Assembly: GCF_902686445.1 (NCBI RefSeq)
Contig: NC_062224.1
Span: 52,885,156-52,949,155 of the forward strand
Direction: 5' to 3'
Length of the DNA stretch: 64,000 bases
DNA from: Sciurus carolinensis
Lineage: Eukaryota; Chordata; Mammalia; Rodentia; Sciuridae
The translations under genes were made by a program, and so were the position numbers. Positions 22,205-33,665 of this stretch are shown here, piece by piece (positions within the stretch are counted from its first letter, which is position 1; each line of letters starts with the position of its first letter). Under the pieces are notes generated by a model. That model saw nothing but the letters and a program-made list of their open reading frames with translations. It was not told the DNA's origin and searched no databases.

Positions 22205-22600
22205 TCTATAATGAATAAACCTACAAATCCTAATAGCTTAACACAGTAAGAGTTTATTTATCACTCATGTTAAGTACAGAACCCAAATGGACTGATAAGC
22301 TAGAGACCCAGAGAAAAGCTATCTTGCAGTCCAAATCCAAAGTCTGTCTGCTACAGATATTTTCCTTTTTCCTGTTTGGAAGTCAGGCCTTCAACTGATT
22401 GGATAAGGCCCATTCGCATTCTGGAAAGCAATGCATTTTACTTCAATCCTACTGATCTAAATGATAATCTCATCCCATAATGCCCTCACAGAAATGTACA
22501 GAGTAATATTTGACTAATATATATATATATATATATATTTTTTTTTTTTTTCTGGGTACCATAGCCTGCCAGATTGACACAAAATTAAACACCACAGCTA
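22205..22600 (-). repeat. LTR-like ancient interspersed repeat, antisense
   Basis: Contains AGGCCTTCAACTGATTGGATAAGGCCCA, TAATCTCATCCCATAATGCCCTCACAGAAATG and, at the right end, AGATTGACACAAAATTAA. I recognise this block as a common mammalian interspersed repeat but do not assign a family. A (TA)n-T(n) tract (22,516-22,551) has grown inside it. Confidence 0.55.
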
Positions 22601-23194
22601 TGCATGAATAATCTTCATTAAGAAAAACTGGAAATGGCATTCATTACATCTGCCCCTGTTCCATTGACTAGAAGTCAGGGCATGGCTCACTCTACTCCAG
22701 GATAAGGGAAGCTAGGAAACAGCTCAGGTGTGTGCACAGGAAGAAAGGAGGTGGGTTGGGAGCATCTAGCCCCAACCTGAGTATACCACATCTGCTTATT
22801 TAAGAAATAAAGAACTAGATATCTTGTTGACTGGTAGAAGCTTGTGTACTTGTTTCCTTTTTTTATCACTGAAGTGTGGAACTTTATCTTATTCTTTATG
22901 ATTTTTTTAGCCTTGATATTCTTTTTCCTTTTTGTAGCAGTTGAGCCTCCATTCTTAATATACTTGTAAAGGGAATTGACAATGTTAATAATAATAGTAA
23001 GTGCACTTCCACTGAGGAAGAGTTCCCTTGCCCCAAGGTTAGAGCAGAACTTCTGTTAACCCATTAGTGTTCATAGAAATTATAACTGCCTTAAATAATT
23101 AGAATATTGAATTTCTCAGTATTCTGTTTTCTATGTAAAAAAGGAAGAGGAAAGAAAAATAGTTTTCTTTCAGGGATAGACTCTACTTTCAAAA
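22601..23194. other. Unique sequence, no gene seen
   Basis: Nothing recognised. Confidence 0.4.
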
Positions 23195-23420
23195 GTTCTT
23201 AACCTGGGCTACACTTAAAAACACCTGGGGAGTGCTGGGGTGGTAGCCCCGTGGAAGAGTGCTTTCCCAGGGCAGAAGGCCCTGGGTTCAGTTCCCAGCT
23301 GCAAGAAGAAACAAAGCTACCTGGGAAGCTTTCAGAAAATTCTATCCATGGAACCTAGCTTCAGACATTTTTACTTGATTGGTCCGCAGTATGGCTAAGG
23401 CATGGTGCAAGATAGTCTAT
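23195..23420 (+). repeat. hAT-Charlie (MER5-like) copy split by an ID SINE
   Basis: AAAAGTTCTTAACCTGGGCTACAC at the left, and after the SINE ACCTGGGAAGCTTTCAGAAAATTC and ACTTGATTGGTCCGCAGTATGG. The two halves read continuously if the inserted SINE (about 23,229-23,320) is left out. Confidence 0.6.
23229..23320 (+). repeat. ID-type (tRNA-derived) SINE nested in MER5-like element
   Basis: Contains GTGCTGGGGTGGTAGCC, an A-box-like 5' part, AAGGCCCTGGGTTCAGTTCCC with the B box, and an A-rich tail AAGAAGAAACAAAG. A short repeat of ACCTGGG lies on both sides, fitting a target duplication. Confidence 0.7.
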
Positions 23421-24067
23421 GCTTTTACAATTATGTCAAATGGATACTACTGTCATGTAGAACTAAAAAGAACCAATTTAAAAAAAAAGAGATCTTTAGG
23501 TAAATGTGACCAGGGGTAAGGATTTCTTAAGATCATGAGAAGACTATGACAGGTGTAGAAATTATTTCTTTATGTCAGTAGTTACTTCTTTAAGAATTCC
23601 TTTTGTTAACAGGGTTAAAATCTGAAGTTGCAAATTTGGATATTTATTTAAATATCAAGTCTATTTTTTCCTGTGGTCTTTTTAAGTAGCAACACAATAG
23701 GAAAAAAAAAAACCCACATAGTAGTTAGGTGATAAAAAAAAAAAAAAAACAAGGTGACAGAAGCCCTGAAATAGAAATTATTTGCAAATCAGGTTAGAAA
23801 TTAATTTAGTATTCTGGGTATAGAACTTAAGGCTTCCTGTAGTTTCATGTACATAAGATAAAGGTAATGTAAATTGTCATGTAAGTAGCAGTTTAGGAGC
23901 TTGGTGATTTTAATGAAGAAGCCCAAAGCAAGCCATCCTCTTCCTGTTTTTGGAATGATTATTCCAGCTGTTGGTTTGAGACTCATGATGAATCTCAAGA
24001 ACAAAAACAAAGAAAAAAAAACCATTGAAGCCATTTTTCATAATTTAAGTTTTAATATACATGTATC
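23421..24067. other. Unique AT-rich sequence with two A runs
   Basis: A runs at 23,701-23,712 and 23,733-23,749. No gene or further repeat recognised. Confidence 0.4.
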
Positions 24068-24238
24068 AGGGAGGGGTGTATGAAAAATCATGGAATGAGA
24101 CAGACATCATTACCCTATGTACATGTATGATTATACGAATGGTATGAATCTACATCTTGTACAACCATAGAAACGAAATGATGTACCCCATTTGTGTACA
24201 ATGAATCAAAATGCAGTCTGTAAAATAAAAAAAAATAA
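24068..24238 (+). repeat. L1 3' end, heavily 5'-truncated
   Basis: CATCATTACCCTATGTACATGTATGATTATACGAATGGTATG followed by CCCCATTTGTGTACAATGAATC and an A-rich tail. The same block, read on the minus strand, makes up the last bases of the full-length L1 of this window (50,560-50,650), so both come from related L1 lineages. Confidence 0.8.
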
Positions 24239-24744
24239 CAAAATATACATGTAGCTTTTAAAATAGGGGTATAATATGAATGACATACGTATGTTTTGAG
24301 TAAAAGGTTAACAAAAGAATGTTTTTCCCTTTTGCATAAAAATTTGGTCCTCATTTATCTTCCTAGTTCTGTTTGCCTGCAAACAAATAAAGATGGTATG
24401 GTCAATTTTGTTACTAGGCAACATTGTAAAATCAACCTCTGATTGCTACCAATGGGCAGTGCTCCTAAATGGGGGGACCTGCAAATACCTGATAGGAAGC
24501 TGTAACTCAACCTTTCTGAACTGTGACTCAGGCAACTGGTATGCCCTTTTGAGATGCCTGGCAGCTACATCTGTTGAGTTACTACAAAAGATGGGAGGCA
24601 TGTGGCTTCTAAATAGGGTGTCATCACTCCTGTTGGATATGGGTCTTGCAGCTGCTGACAACTAGGTGAACTCCTGCAGGAAGAGGAGCACTTGACACTT
24701 TCCTGCTGCCAAGCTGCTGCTTTTGTCCTAGACTCCTTAGTCAA
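24239..24744. other. Unique sequence with overlapping open frames, no gene call
   Basis: 24,393-24,665 is open for 90 codons on the plus strand and 71 on the minus strand. The translation has no recognisable domain. Not enough to call a gene. Confidence 0.35.
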
Positions 24745-24957
24745 TGATCCTCACAGTGTGATTCCCCAGACCAGCAACACCATCATCCACAGAAAACTAA
24801 TTAAAAGTTAACATTCTGGGGTTCCACCTCAGGCTTACAGGATCAGAAATCCAGATAGAAGAGGAAGGATCCAGAGCAGCAATCTGTGTCTTCGTCCCTC
24901 CAGTTGATTTTGATACAGGCTTCAGTTTGAGAACCATTGCTTCAAGTGAGCTTGGTG
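24745..24957 (+). repeat. hAT-Charlie MER5A-like element
   Basis: CACAGTGTGATTCCCCAGACCAGCA, GGGGTTCCACCTCAGGCTTACAGGATCAGAA, CCAGAGCAGCAATCTGTGT and TTCAGTTTGAGAACCATTGCTTC follow the MER5A order closely. Non-autonomous, no coding capacity. Confidence 0.85.
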
Positions 24958-24971
24958 TCAAGTACTACTAT

Positions 24972-25345
24972 ATAGTTTGGATCTGGAATGTCCCCCAAAG
25001 ACCCAAAGTCTTTAGCTTGGTACCCATAGCACCACTGGTAGGTGGTAGAAGCTTTAAGAGGTGAGGCCCAGTTGGAGGAATTCAGGTCCCTGGGGGCATG
25101 CTCTTGAAGGGGATTATGGGACCCTGCTCCTTTCCTGTCTCTTTCTTTGCTTCCTGGCTCCTTGAAGAAAATAGACTTCTATCATGCATTCTTATCATAA
25201 TGTACTGAGCCACCACAGGCCCAAAGCATCAATGTCAATGTGCATGGACTAAAACTTCTGAAACCATGAGCAAAAATAAGCCTTTTTTTCCCTTTTAAGT
25301 TGATCTTTCTCAAGTTGTAGCAACAGAAAGCTGAGTGTTTAATTG
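24972..25345 (+). repeat. MaLR-type LTR
   Basis: TATAGTTTGGATCTGGAATGTCCCCCAAAG at the 5' end, AAGAGGTGAGGCCCAGTTGG and GGGGATTATGGGACCC inside, and a 3' end with ACCATGAGCAAAAATAAGCC, where the AATAAA signal is altered to AATAAG. This is the order of MST-type solo LTRs. Confidence 0.8.
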
Positions 25346-26289
25346 TGTTAACTATGTCTGTAAGATGTGTGGGGGGACTGCTGTCATCTTCCCAATAGTT
25401 CAGAAGTGTTTTAGCATTTATCGGGGGCTTAGTTTGGCTTGGATTTCATATATCCTAGTATGAGATTAGAAAGTTCCTATTTTGGTGAATTTGACATATT
25501 AAATTCTATTTTCCTTAAAGAGAAAAAGGTTCTCATCTGGACAAAAAATAAGGGAGGATACTTGCATATAACACATTTGTGCTCTTCCTCCAGAGGGTTC
25601 ATTAGAATTCAAGGGTGAGGAAGAACATCATTCAAGTATGCATTGGTGTACATACTCAAGCCCACGTAGACAGATGTGTGTGTCTATTGTATAGATATAA
25701 CTTTACCAGGTATATGATTTTCATATAAATTTTTCTTTTTATTAATGTCTAAAAACCTGGAAAGGAATACTCCAGCTAAACAGTGTGCTGTGCTCTTTTG
25801 AGTTTAGGACTTTGCAAAATTGAAAACTGCCTGAAAGCTTATCCTGCAGTAGAGAATTCATTACCATTTTCAGTGTTGCTTCCTTGTGCCAAGTTGAAAT
25901 AATATTGAATGGCCTGGTCTGAAATGGCTCTGGTTTGGGAGAAGTGTAATTAGCTTAGGCTTAACACATGCATAGTTAAATGAATAATTGATGCCAATCA
26001 TGTGATTGAACAGCACTTTAAGTTGAATTGAAACCCTGATTTTTGCCAGTGAACCACTTGAAAAGGTAAAAAGAAAGTTTAAAAAGTGCATTTGAGAGGC
26101 TTTTGTTGTCACAGTCCCTTTTCAGTTTCAGTAGATCTCTTGCTGGCCCTATTATAGGTTCTTTGAAATCATTTGGGTTGTAATTATGGAAAGCGTGCTA
26201 ATGAAGGGAACTGGCATGACAAGGTCACAGTACAAACCCGTACTTCCTGTCTGACTGAAGACCCGTAGGTTTAAGTGGCCCTAACTGTA
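25346..26289. other. Unique sequence, no gene seen
   Basis: Nothing recognised. Confidence 0.4.
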
Positions 26290-26660
26290 TTTTTTAGTCT
26301 GTTGGGGCCACCACAAGAACACTTCACAGCTTAAACAACAGACATTTACTTTCTCAGTTTTGGAGGCTGGAAGTCCATGATCAGCATGCTAGAAAATGCA
26401 GTTTATGTGGAAGTCTCCCCTCCTGACTTACAGAAGGTAGTCTGCTCTCTGTGCTCACATGACCTTTCCTTGGTGCATGACTTTTCCTTGGTGCATGCCC
26501 ATGAAAAGAGGAAGTAAGAACAAGTTCTCTGGTGTCTCTTCTCATTAGGACACTGTGGGACCAGGACTCCACCCTTATAACTTCATCTCACCTTACTTGC
26601 TTCCTTAGAGGCCTGTCTCCTAACACAGCTACACTGAGATTTAGGACTTTGATCTAGGAA
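26290..26660 (-). repeat. MaLR/ERVL-type LTR, antisense
   Basis: TAGTCTGTTGGGGCCACCACAA, TTAAACAACAGACATTTACTTTCTCAGTTTTGGAGGCTGG, CTCTTCTCATTAGGACACTG and GACTCCACCCTTATAAC are the antisense order of a common mammalian LTR. It contains a short tandem duplication of CTTTTCCTTGGTGCATG (26,462-26,499). Confidence 0.65.
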
Positions 26661-27959
26661 TTTGGGGAGGAGAATCACAAATGTTCATTCGAAAATGTCA
26701 ACTCAACTGAAATGTCTTAAGGGCAATTGACATTAATTGATTCAGATAACTAAAAGCTCAGGAATATCCATCAAAACAGCTGGATTTGGGTTCAAGTGAA
26801 ATTATTAGAATCTTCTGTATTTCTCAGCTTTGATTTTCATGCTTAGAGGTGGCAATAAGGTTACAACAGTTCCAATTAGATATGCTACCATCTGCCTCAG
26901 TTAAAAGCTCAGTTTACAAATTGTTTGGTTCAGAGTCCCAGGACTTTGTATCTTCCTATTTATTTGGGCCACAAGCTCATTTCTAAGTCAATTACATTGA
27001 CCAGGAGCCTGAGCCTTCAGACATGGGCTTTGTGGTCACACAACAGTTGGTGTGAAGATGACTGACAGCATGAATAGAGAATAAAGGAGGAAAAGTTAGG
27101 CAAAGGGAACGGTAAGCTTTTGCACATATGTTTCCTTTCCAGAACAGACAATCCTTAGAAAATTGAATCCCTCTTCCCACAAATATGGCTGATGTTGGTA
27201 TAAAATTGTTATAGTTGGTGGGAATATTTTTCTAAAACAACTGGATTTAAGCTGATCTCATGAATACTATTTGAGGACTTAATGATAGTAATTCACTATC
27301 TAATCAGGTGTATTTTAAATAATTTTAAGAATACAGGATTAAACTGGCTGTGTTATCCTTCCCCTTTCCCATTCCAACATTTTTTTTTAATTTAGTGAAG
27401 TTCCTCCTTTTCAAGTAAGATGAACCTTTGCCCATTTTAAATACTATAGTTTTACAATAATCTGTTCTAAAGTCTGTGTCTACCATGTACGTAGATACTG
27501 AAGATTTTTCTTTCAAGCAGTCCTGTATAGAAGTGCAGTTCAGTTATAGTCTGAATTTTATTTTTATTATATTAGCTTCACTGAGTCTCTAAATTCATAA
27601 ATCATACAGCAATTTATCCCTGCAAATAAATGAGTTGAAATTTGGAATACCTTAACAATGTAATTTTTTTGGATGTACTTTTTCTACTAGAGATTTAGAA
27701 GCACAGTATCTTCCTCACTTTTATGAGCAATAAGAGGCTTAGCTATTTACCCTCTCATGTGGTTGGTAAAATAATGGTAACCACTGAAACACAACTGGAT
27801 GATTTGCCCTGCAGTTAAAGGCATAACCCAAATAGGCAAATTCTGATAAAATACAAAATCAAATTTCAACAGAATGAAGGTGGTTCACCAATAATTTAGT
27901 TGTCTGCTAGTACAAAACTCAATATTCTTCAAAGGAAAATAATAAATTCTAAAATTTTT
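26661..27959. other. Unique sequence, no gene seen
   Basis: Open frames up to 63 codons; nothing recognised. Confidence 0.4.
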
Positions 27960-28575
27960 ATAAGGAGTCATCCACAGTGTCACCACATAATCTAAAGTTA
28001 TTTTGATCAATGAAGTTCAAAAATTATAGTCAAGAAAAGATAATAACAATAGATCTGCATATAAACTTGATATTGGAATTAATAGACAAGTACTTTAAAT
28101 AAACTACAAGTATATATAAAGAATCTACAGAAAAGGAAATATAATGGGTGAAGAAATGCAAATATCATGAAAATAAGAAAAAACATTTAAAAACCCAAGC
28201 AAATAGAAATATAAGAACTGAAAAATAGCTAAATTTTTTTAAATTCACAGAATAAGATTAGCTGCATACTAATCACAACAGAAGAGTAAACAGTTTCTTT
28301 GGTGAAAAATCAATTGAAATTACATGAAACCAGGTACAAAGAAAACATTTGAAAAATGAACAGACTTTAAATGATCTAAGAGTCAGGATCAAGTGATGTG
28401 ATTAAAAAGTGAAGAAAAATATTTTTACTATAGTCATTGATAGAAGAGAGAAAATGAAGAAAAATTAGTTGAAGAAACATTGGGAAATTGCCAAATTTGG
28501 TCTATCATTGTAACCCACAAATTCAAGAATACAAAGGAAACCATTTCTAGGCACATCTGCTGGGGTCCAAAGGTT
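27960..28575 (+). repeat. Ancient HAL1/L1M ORF1-region fragment
   Basis: A-rich sequence in the order of an old L1 ORF1 region, including GAAGAAACATTGGGAAATTGCCAAATTTGG and CCACAAATTCAAGAATACAAAG, the nucleotide counterpart of the NFPN...IQ segment. No open frame left. Confidence 0.55.
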
Positions 28576-28764
28576 TAAAGGAAGACTTTTTTAGAAAAAT
28601 TGATTTTATTATAACTATTACAATAATAGCAAAGAATCTTGTTTTCCATCATGTGATGTATAAAAATATCTATACATATGTACATGAATTTTGAAAATAT
28701 GACTATATTTGTTAAAATAATATATAATTATTCTTATTCAGCTCCTTTTTAATGAACTATATTT

Positions 28765-29095
28765 TTAAATGTTTTTATTAGTGCATTATATTTATACATA
28801 ATATTGGGGTTCATTTTGATATAATCATACATGCTTGAAAGATAATTTCCTCCATTTCAGTCTCTAGTACTTCCTCTTCCTTTCTTTTTGTCCCTCATCT
28901 TGTTCCCCTTGATCCACTTTACTAGTTTTCCTTGTATTTGTTTCTTTTTAAATTGGTGGTTTTGTAGATAAAGGTGAAATTCAGTCTGATATATTCATGT
29001 ATGTACCTGGCATAATTTGGTCTATTTCATTCTGCAGTTCTTCCTTTTCTCATCCTGCCTTCCTTCCCCTCTATGTTCTTCTCCTTCACTGATCT
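28765..29095 (-). repeat. L1 3' UTR copy, antisense
   Basis: Read on the minus strand it has a purine-rich stretch, TACATGAATATATCAGACTGAATTTC, CATGTATGATTATATCAAAATGAACCCC and AATATAATGCACTAATAAAAAC as the 3' tail. The same terminal block ends the fragment at 18,615-18,800. Confidence 0.7.
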
Positions 29096-29099
29096 CCTA

Positions 29100-29690
29100 A
29101 AAGTAAATCATAATGTCAGTCACAGAAAAAAAAAAACATATTGATGAGTAGATAAAGAAAGTGTGGTGTATATCCACAATGGAATACCATTTAGCCATAA
29201 AAAATAATGAAATTTTCTCTTTTGTGGAAGCATGAATAGAACTGGAGATTATCATGCTAAGTGAAATAAACCAGGCACAAAAAAACAAGTATTGGATGAC
29301 CTCACTCATTTATGGAATACAAAAAATTTAATCTCATAGAAGGTGAGAGTCGAATATTGGTTACCAGAGTCTGGGGAGAGTTGGGTAGGACGAGGAATGG
29401 GGGAAGGTTGGTCAGTGGGTACTAAGTTATGGATAGGAGCAGGAAGTTCTGGGATGCTACTGCTTCATAGGGTGACTATGGATAAGAAGAATGTACTGTG
29501 TATTCAAAAAGTTAGAAGAAATTAATTTGAAAGTTTTCACCATAAAACAAAGACAAATGTTTGAGAAGACACAGTTTTATTCTGATTTAAACATTTTGCA
29601 ATGCATACCCATATCAAAACATTGCACAATATCCCACTAATATGTATAATTTTTGTTTTTATGCATCAGTTATAAATAACAAAAAATGAC
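29100..29690 (+). repeat. L1 3' end: ORF2 tail and 3' UTR
   Basis: GTATATCCACAATGGAATACCATTTAGCCATAAAAAATAATG, AAGTGAAATAAACCAGGCACA and TGGATGACCTCACTCATTTATGGAATAC are the classic L1 ORF2 end and 3' UTR order, followed by GGTTACCAGAGTCTGGGGAG. It lies head to head with the antisense copy to its left. Confidence 0.85.
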
Positions 29691-29829
29691 ACATCACAAA
29701 CACTATGGCAACAACTAAATGGCTAGGACCAAAAGGTGTACCTCAAAACGCCATGGAGATGTCAAATGAGACTGTAAGCAAGAAGGTGAGTATTATACAG
29801 GCTTCAATGCAGTTTTTCCATTTCCACTC

Positions 29830-30168
29830 CTATGGCTGACTTTCACTTCCTGCTGTATCTGGTACATTTTTGCATGAGTTCTGATGGCCTGAATCAGCTA
29901 ACTTGGAAGACGATTTGCATTCAGAATTTGTTCTGATTTGTATGCGATGAGCATAACATAATGATTGAAGCAGAAGGCATTTCAAATGCTTTGCTGCTGC
30001 AGCCTCTGATACCAAGGACATGCTTGTAAACAAGACATTATCTATCAATGAGTCCTCATCCTTTGGAAACATTTTAATAGATAGATGACACAACACCCCA
30101 AATGTGTTCTGAATCAGCACCATCAATGCAGAGCATATTATGTTTGGTGGAAGGTTATTATCAGGTAC
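29830..30168 (-). pseudogene. Protein-like open frame, unidentified (possible exon or pseudogene fragment)
   Basis: The minus strand stays open from about 30,168 to a TAG at 29,830 (about 112 codons; first ATG at 30,126). The translation is not low-complexity and is richer in charged and varied residues than the chance frames nearby, with segments such as FPKDEDSLIDNVLFTSMSL and SEAAAAKHLKCLLLQSL, which look like amphipathic helices. I do not recognise the family. No clear splice acceptor or donor, poly-A tail or target duplication is visible, so it may be a decayed exon, a retrocopy fragment or chance. Low confidence. Confidence 0.3.
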
Positions 30169-31399
30169 ATTTCATGAGCATCCTGGTCATAATTCAGAAT
30201 AAAAAGTAAAAACCCAAAAACAAACAAACAAAAATCCCACCAAAAACATAACCACCAAAACACTCAGATGGTTATAAGGGATCATCCCATTTTCTTGGTG
30301 ACTGATTTCATGGGCTTTGGGAAGAGATGAAAGTGTTACCATATAAATGGAGGTGTGGCCCACAGGGCAGTAGAAGAGGGGGTGTTGATTATAAAAGTGA
30401 CAGACAAAGCAGTCCTTACAACATCTGCTTGTGTTCAGAGCAGCTCCTTCCTTAGAATATGGGGGACACGGTGCTGGTGAGCCAGGGACCTCGGACAGAT
30501 AGCTGAAACTCTGGGGGCCTTGATCTCTATAGTTGAAATGAGAGGGTGGGACTGTATGATATCCAAGGTCCCTAAATTTCTGCTTTAGCCACCTCCTTGC
30601 AAAGAATACCAGGAGCTTCCTGCTCTAATCCCACCCTTTCTTCAAATTTCCTCACCCCTAGAAATCTCAGACTCAAACTTTATTGACCCTGGGGCAGGAC
30701 TGGCCATATAATTTGTAAAGTCCAACACAAAACATAAATGTTTGACCCTTTATTCAATACTGATGAGAGTTTCAAGACTGAGACAATGGGGCACTGAGCA
30801 AGCACAAGGCCCTTCTAGACTCAGAACCCTGTGAACCACCCAGGTCCCCCACCCACAAAGCCAACCCTGCTCCCTGGACCTTGCTCTTAATCCCTCGAAC
30901 TGTGATATGGGTTATTCTAAATGTCAAAAAGGCAAATATTACATATGAGCTGTTGGAATGTTTATAAAACCATAATTGTATGTACCTCCTCCATGTATTA
31001 CAAAGTTGATATCTGACATGAAGGAGAAATAATGATAATGGTTAATTATAATTTTTATTGATCAGCATAGTTAGTGTAATTACCAGTAGCAACTGCTACC
31101 CTTTTTATATTTGCATAACTTGTCACCATATACAGAATGCTTTTCACCAGACACAATTATATTTTGTTATCCAGAGCTTATGAAAAATGGAATTATTTTC
31201 CAGATTAAAAAACTGAGACATGGAGACAGATCACTATTCTGATTTACTCATTTTATTCTTGGTCCAGTTTTGTTTGCATGACAGAATGATACCCTGATAC
31301 CTCTATAGACATTTTCATTTAGAATGTTCAAACTGCTTTAGGTGCAATTCCTAGAAGACCGGTTTTATTCTTTTGTGTAAAAAGAGTACAGTGGAGTAG
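30169..31399. other. Unique sequence with a MIR-like fragment
   Basis: About 30,475-30,590 has GCCTTGATCTCTATAGTTGAAATGAGAGGGTGGGACTG and ATATCCAAGGTCCC, matching the 3' half of MIR on the plus strand. No gene seen in the rest. Confidence 0.45.
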
Positions 31400-31735
31400 T
31401 AGAGTAGTAGTAGAATAGTTAGGAAACCACATTTATAGATTCAACCAACTACAATAGAAAATATTCAGAAAAACTTCATCCGTACTAAACATGGACAAAT
31501 TTTTTTCCTTGTCATTCCTTAAATAATATAGCATAAAAACTATTTACACTTATATTGTATTAGGGATTACAAGTAATCTAGAGGTGATTTAAATGATACA
31601 ATAGAATATCCTTATTTTATATGCAAACACTACACAATTTTATATAACTGACTTGCATATGCAAGGATTTTGGTGTCCATACGGTGGGGGAGGTTCAGGA
31701 ACCACTCTCAGGAGGATATTGAGAGGGATTTTATG
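31400..31735 (+). repeat. Non-autonomous Tigger-like (TcMar) DNA transposon
   Basis: CACATTTATAGATTCAACCAACTACAATAGAAAATATTCAG at the left, TTGTATTAGGGATTACAAGTAATCTAGAGGTGATTTAAA in the middle, ATTTTATATAACTGACTTG and GGATTTTGGTGTCCATACGG at the right. This is the familiar order of MER2/MER44-type Tigger derivatives. Confidence 0.85.
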
Positions 31736-32044
31736 TGCCAGAGTAGACTTGACTACAAAGTTCTTGGTTGGTTCTTTTGTGTCAAATAGAGAAGAGGCCT
31801 ACAGGAGTGGTTTTGTTCCCCACCATATCGTGTCTTTTGCCACTTGAGCAGGTGTGATAGGTCTTCAGTTATCATGAAGGTCAGAGATTTCTAAAGGTCA
31901 CAATGAAGTTGCTGTTACAGGAATAAGATTGCATGGTTCCCATTTAATACTGAAACCATTAACTGCCTTATAATATACCATGCCTGCCTTTCATTTCTTG
32001 GTGGGGTCACAGTGGGAGACCGGGATAGCCTGCTTAGAAAATAT
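31736..32044. other. Unique sequence
   Basis: Nothing recognised. Confidence 0.4.
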
Positions 32045-32160
32045 GGCAACTCTGGAGGTCAAATTCCAGCTTATTAACCTTGTGATCTTAGGAAAGTTTC
32101 TGAATCTCTCTGTGCCTCTAAAGTATGGAGAAATATTTTTAACCCCATTGTTTGTTCCCT
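32045..32160 (+). repeat. MIR SINE fragment
   Basis: TCAAATTCCAGCTTATTAACCTTGTGATCTTAGGAAAG and CTGAATCTCTCTGTGCCTC follow the MIR core order. Confidence 0.7.
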
Positions 32161-33489
32161 AAAATGTAGACAGTTATAATTCATTTCTGTAGAAGGAGGT
32201 AAGGTGAAGGGTTGATAGAAGAATGTTTGAAGAAGAATTTTGTTAGCAGTTTGATGACTAATTGAGGATTCCAGGAAGGGGGAATAAATTAGGGTGAACA
32301 TTATTTAAAGTGGTGATATAGTGAGATGGCAAAAATAGAGGGAAAATGGCAAAAACTGAATTCAGGAGGCAATGACAATAATAATGGAATTAATGGAAAA
32401 TTTAAAAAATCAAAACACTGAACAACTGAAATAAACTTCACAAAAACAAATTACCTTAATCAGATTATACAAAACAATAAAATACATCTTCAGTTAATTA
32501 ATTAATTTCCCCAAACATGCATGACACTGAAAGGTAATTAAAACAAATGCAAAAGGTAGTTTAGTAATTGTTGAAAATAAATAAGATTAAGGTCATATTT
32601 AAATTCAAGTGGTTATAGTTTTGCTTCATGTCAACTAATTCTTGAAATAACTATATATAGCATGTTCCAAAATAATAGGTGATACATCATTTCACATAGC
32701 TGTTTCTAATCAGGGGGAAATAAGCTGTAAGTACATGATTTAGACATGGTTCCTGCCTTTGAATATTCTGGCATATAAAAATCAATAAATATTTGTTGAA
32801 TTTAATTAAAATACGCAAAAGTGCAGGTAGTTCGGTTACTCTATGTGTCCTAGCCTTGAACTTTCTCCTGCTGGTCTGTTATCAAGATAGTGTCTGTCTT
32901 TATTCCTCCTAGACTCATGGAGTAGAGATCCTTGGAGGTACCAGGCTCCATGCTGCCGGAGTCAGCCACCAACTGTCCACCCTCAGCAAGGCTCCATTGC
33001 TGTCTCACAAAGCAGGCCATCTAGAAAGCTTTGTATGGAACCCATATTTGTTCTTGTTCACATCTGCTCCTGGTTCTTTGTAATTTGATAAAGTCAGTCA
33101 ATGGTCAGTCAGGCAGAATGTGCTTGCTGTGGTTCCCATGACTGGGCTTGGGGGCAACATTGTAGAGTCTCTTCGTACTCAAACTGGATCATCCCCAACA
33201 GTCGGAAGCTCCCTCACCACCATCATTTCTCCCCCTTTTCTGTTCTTTAGGCATAAATCCAACTACCTTTTGCATTTATTGTTCCTCTTTAGAAATGACT
33301 GTGCTCTCATCATCTCAGCTTCTCTCCTCAAGGCTTCATTTTCCCCAGAACAAAGGACACAATAATTTAAATGTAGTCTGATGTGGATAAATGAGAGAAG
33401 TGTTATTAATCCTTGTTCTGTACACTATTCTCAGGCAATATCTGAGATTACATTAATATGTTTGACAATCATATTACATTATTTATTCA
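32161..33489. other. Unique AT-rich sequence, no gene seen
   Basis: Open frames up to 81 codons without motifs. Nothing recognised. Confidence 0.4.
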
Positions 33490-33665
33490 TTTTGTTACTT
33501 AACATCCTTGTGCCTCAGTTTCTTTGTGTGTAGACAGGGGATGCCAATAATGTACTTCAAGGTTTCAATGAATTAATGATAATTATTAACTTATTAGAGC
33601 AGTCCCTGGTACATGGCAAACTCCAGTAAATATTAGCTATCATCCTCATCATTATTACTATTATT
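33490..33665 (+). repeat. MIR SINE fragment
   Basis: CTTGTGCCTCAGTTTCTTTGTGTGTAGACAGGGGATG, CAGTCCCTGGTACATGGCAAACTCCAGTAAATATTAGC are the MIR 3' half; an ATT-rich simple repeat follows (33,648-33,668). Confidence 0.85.
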
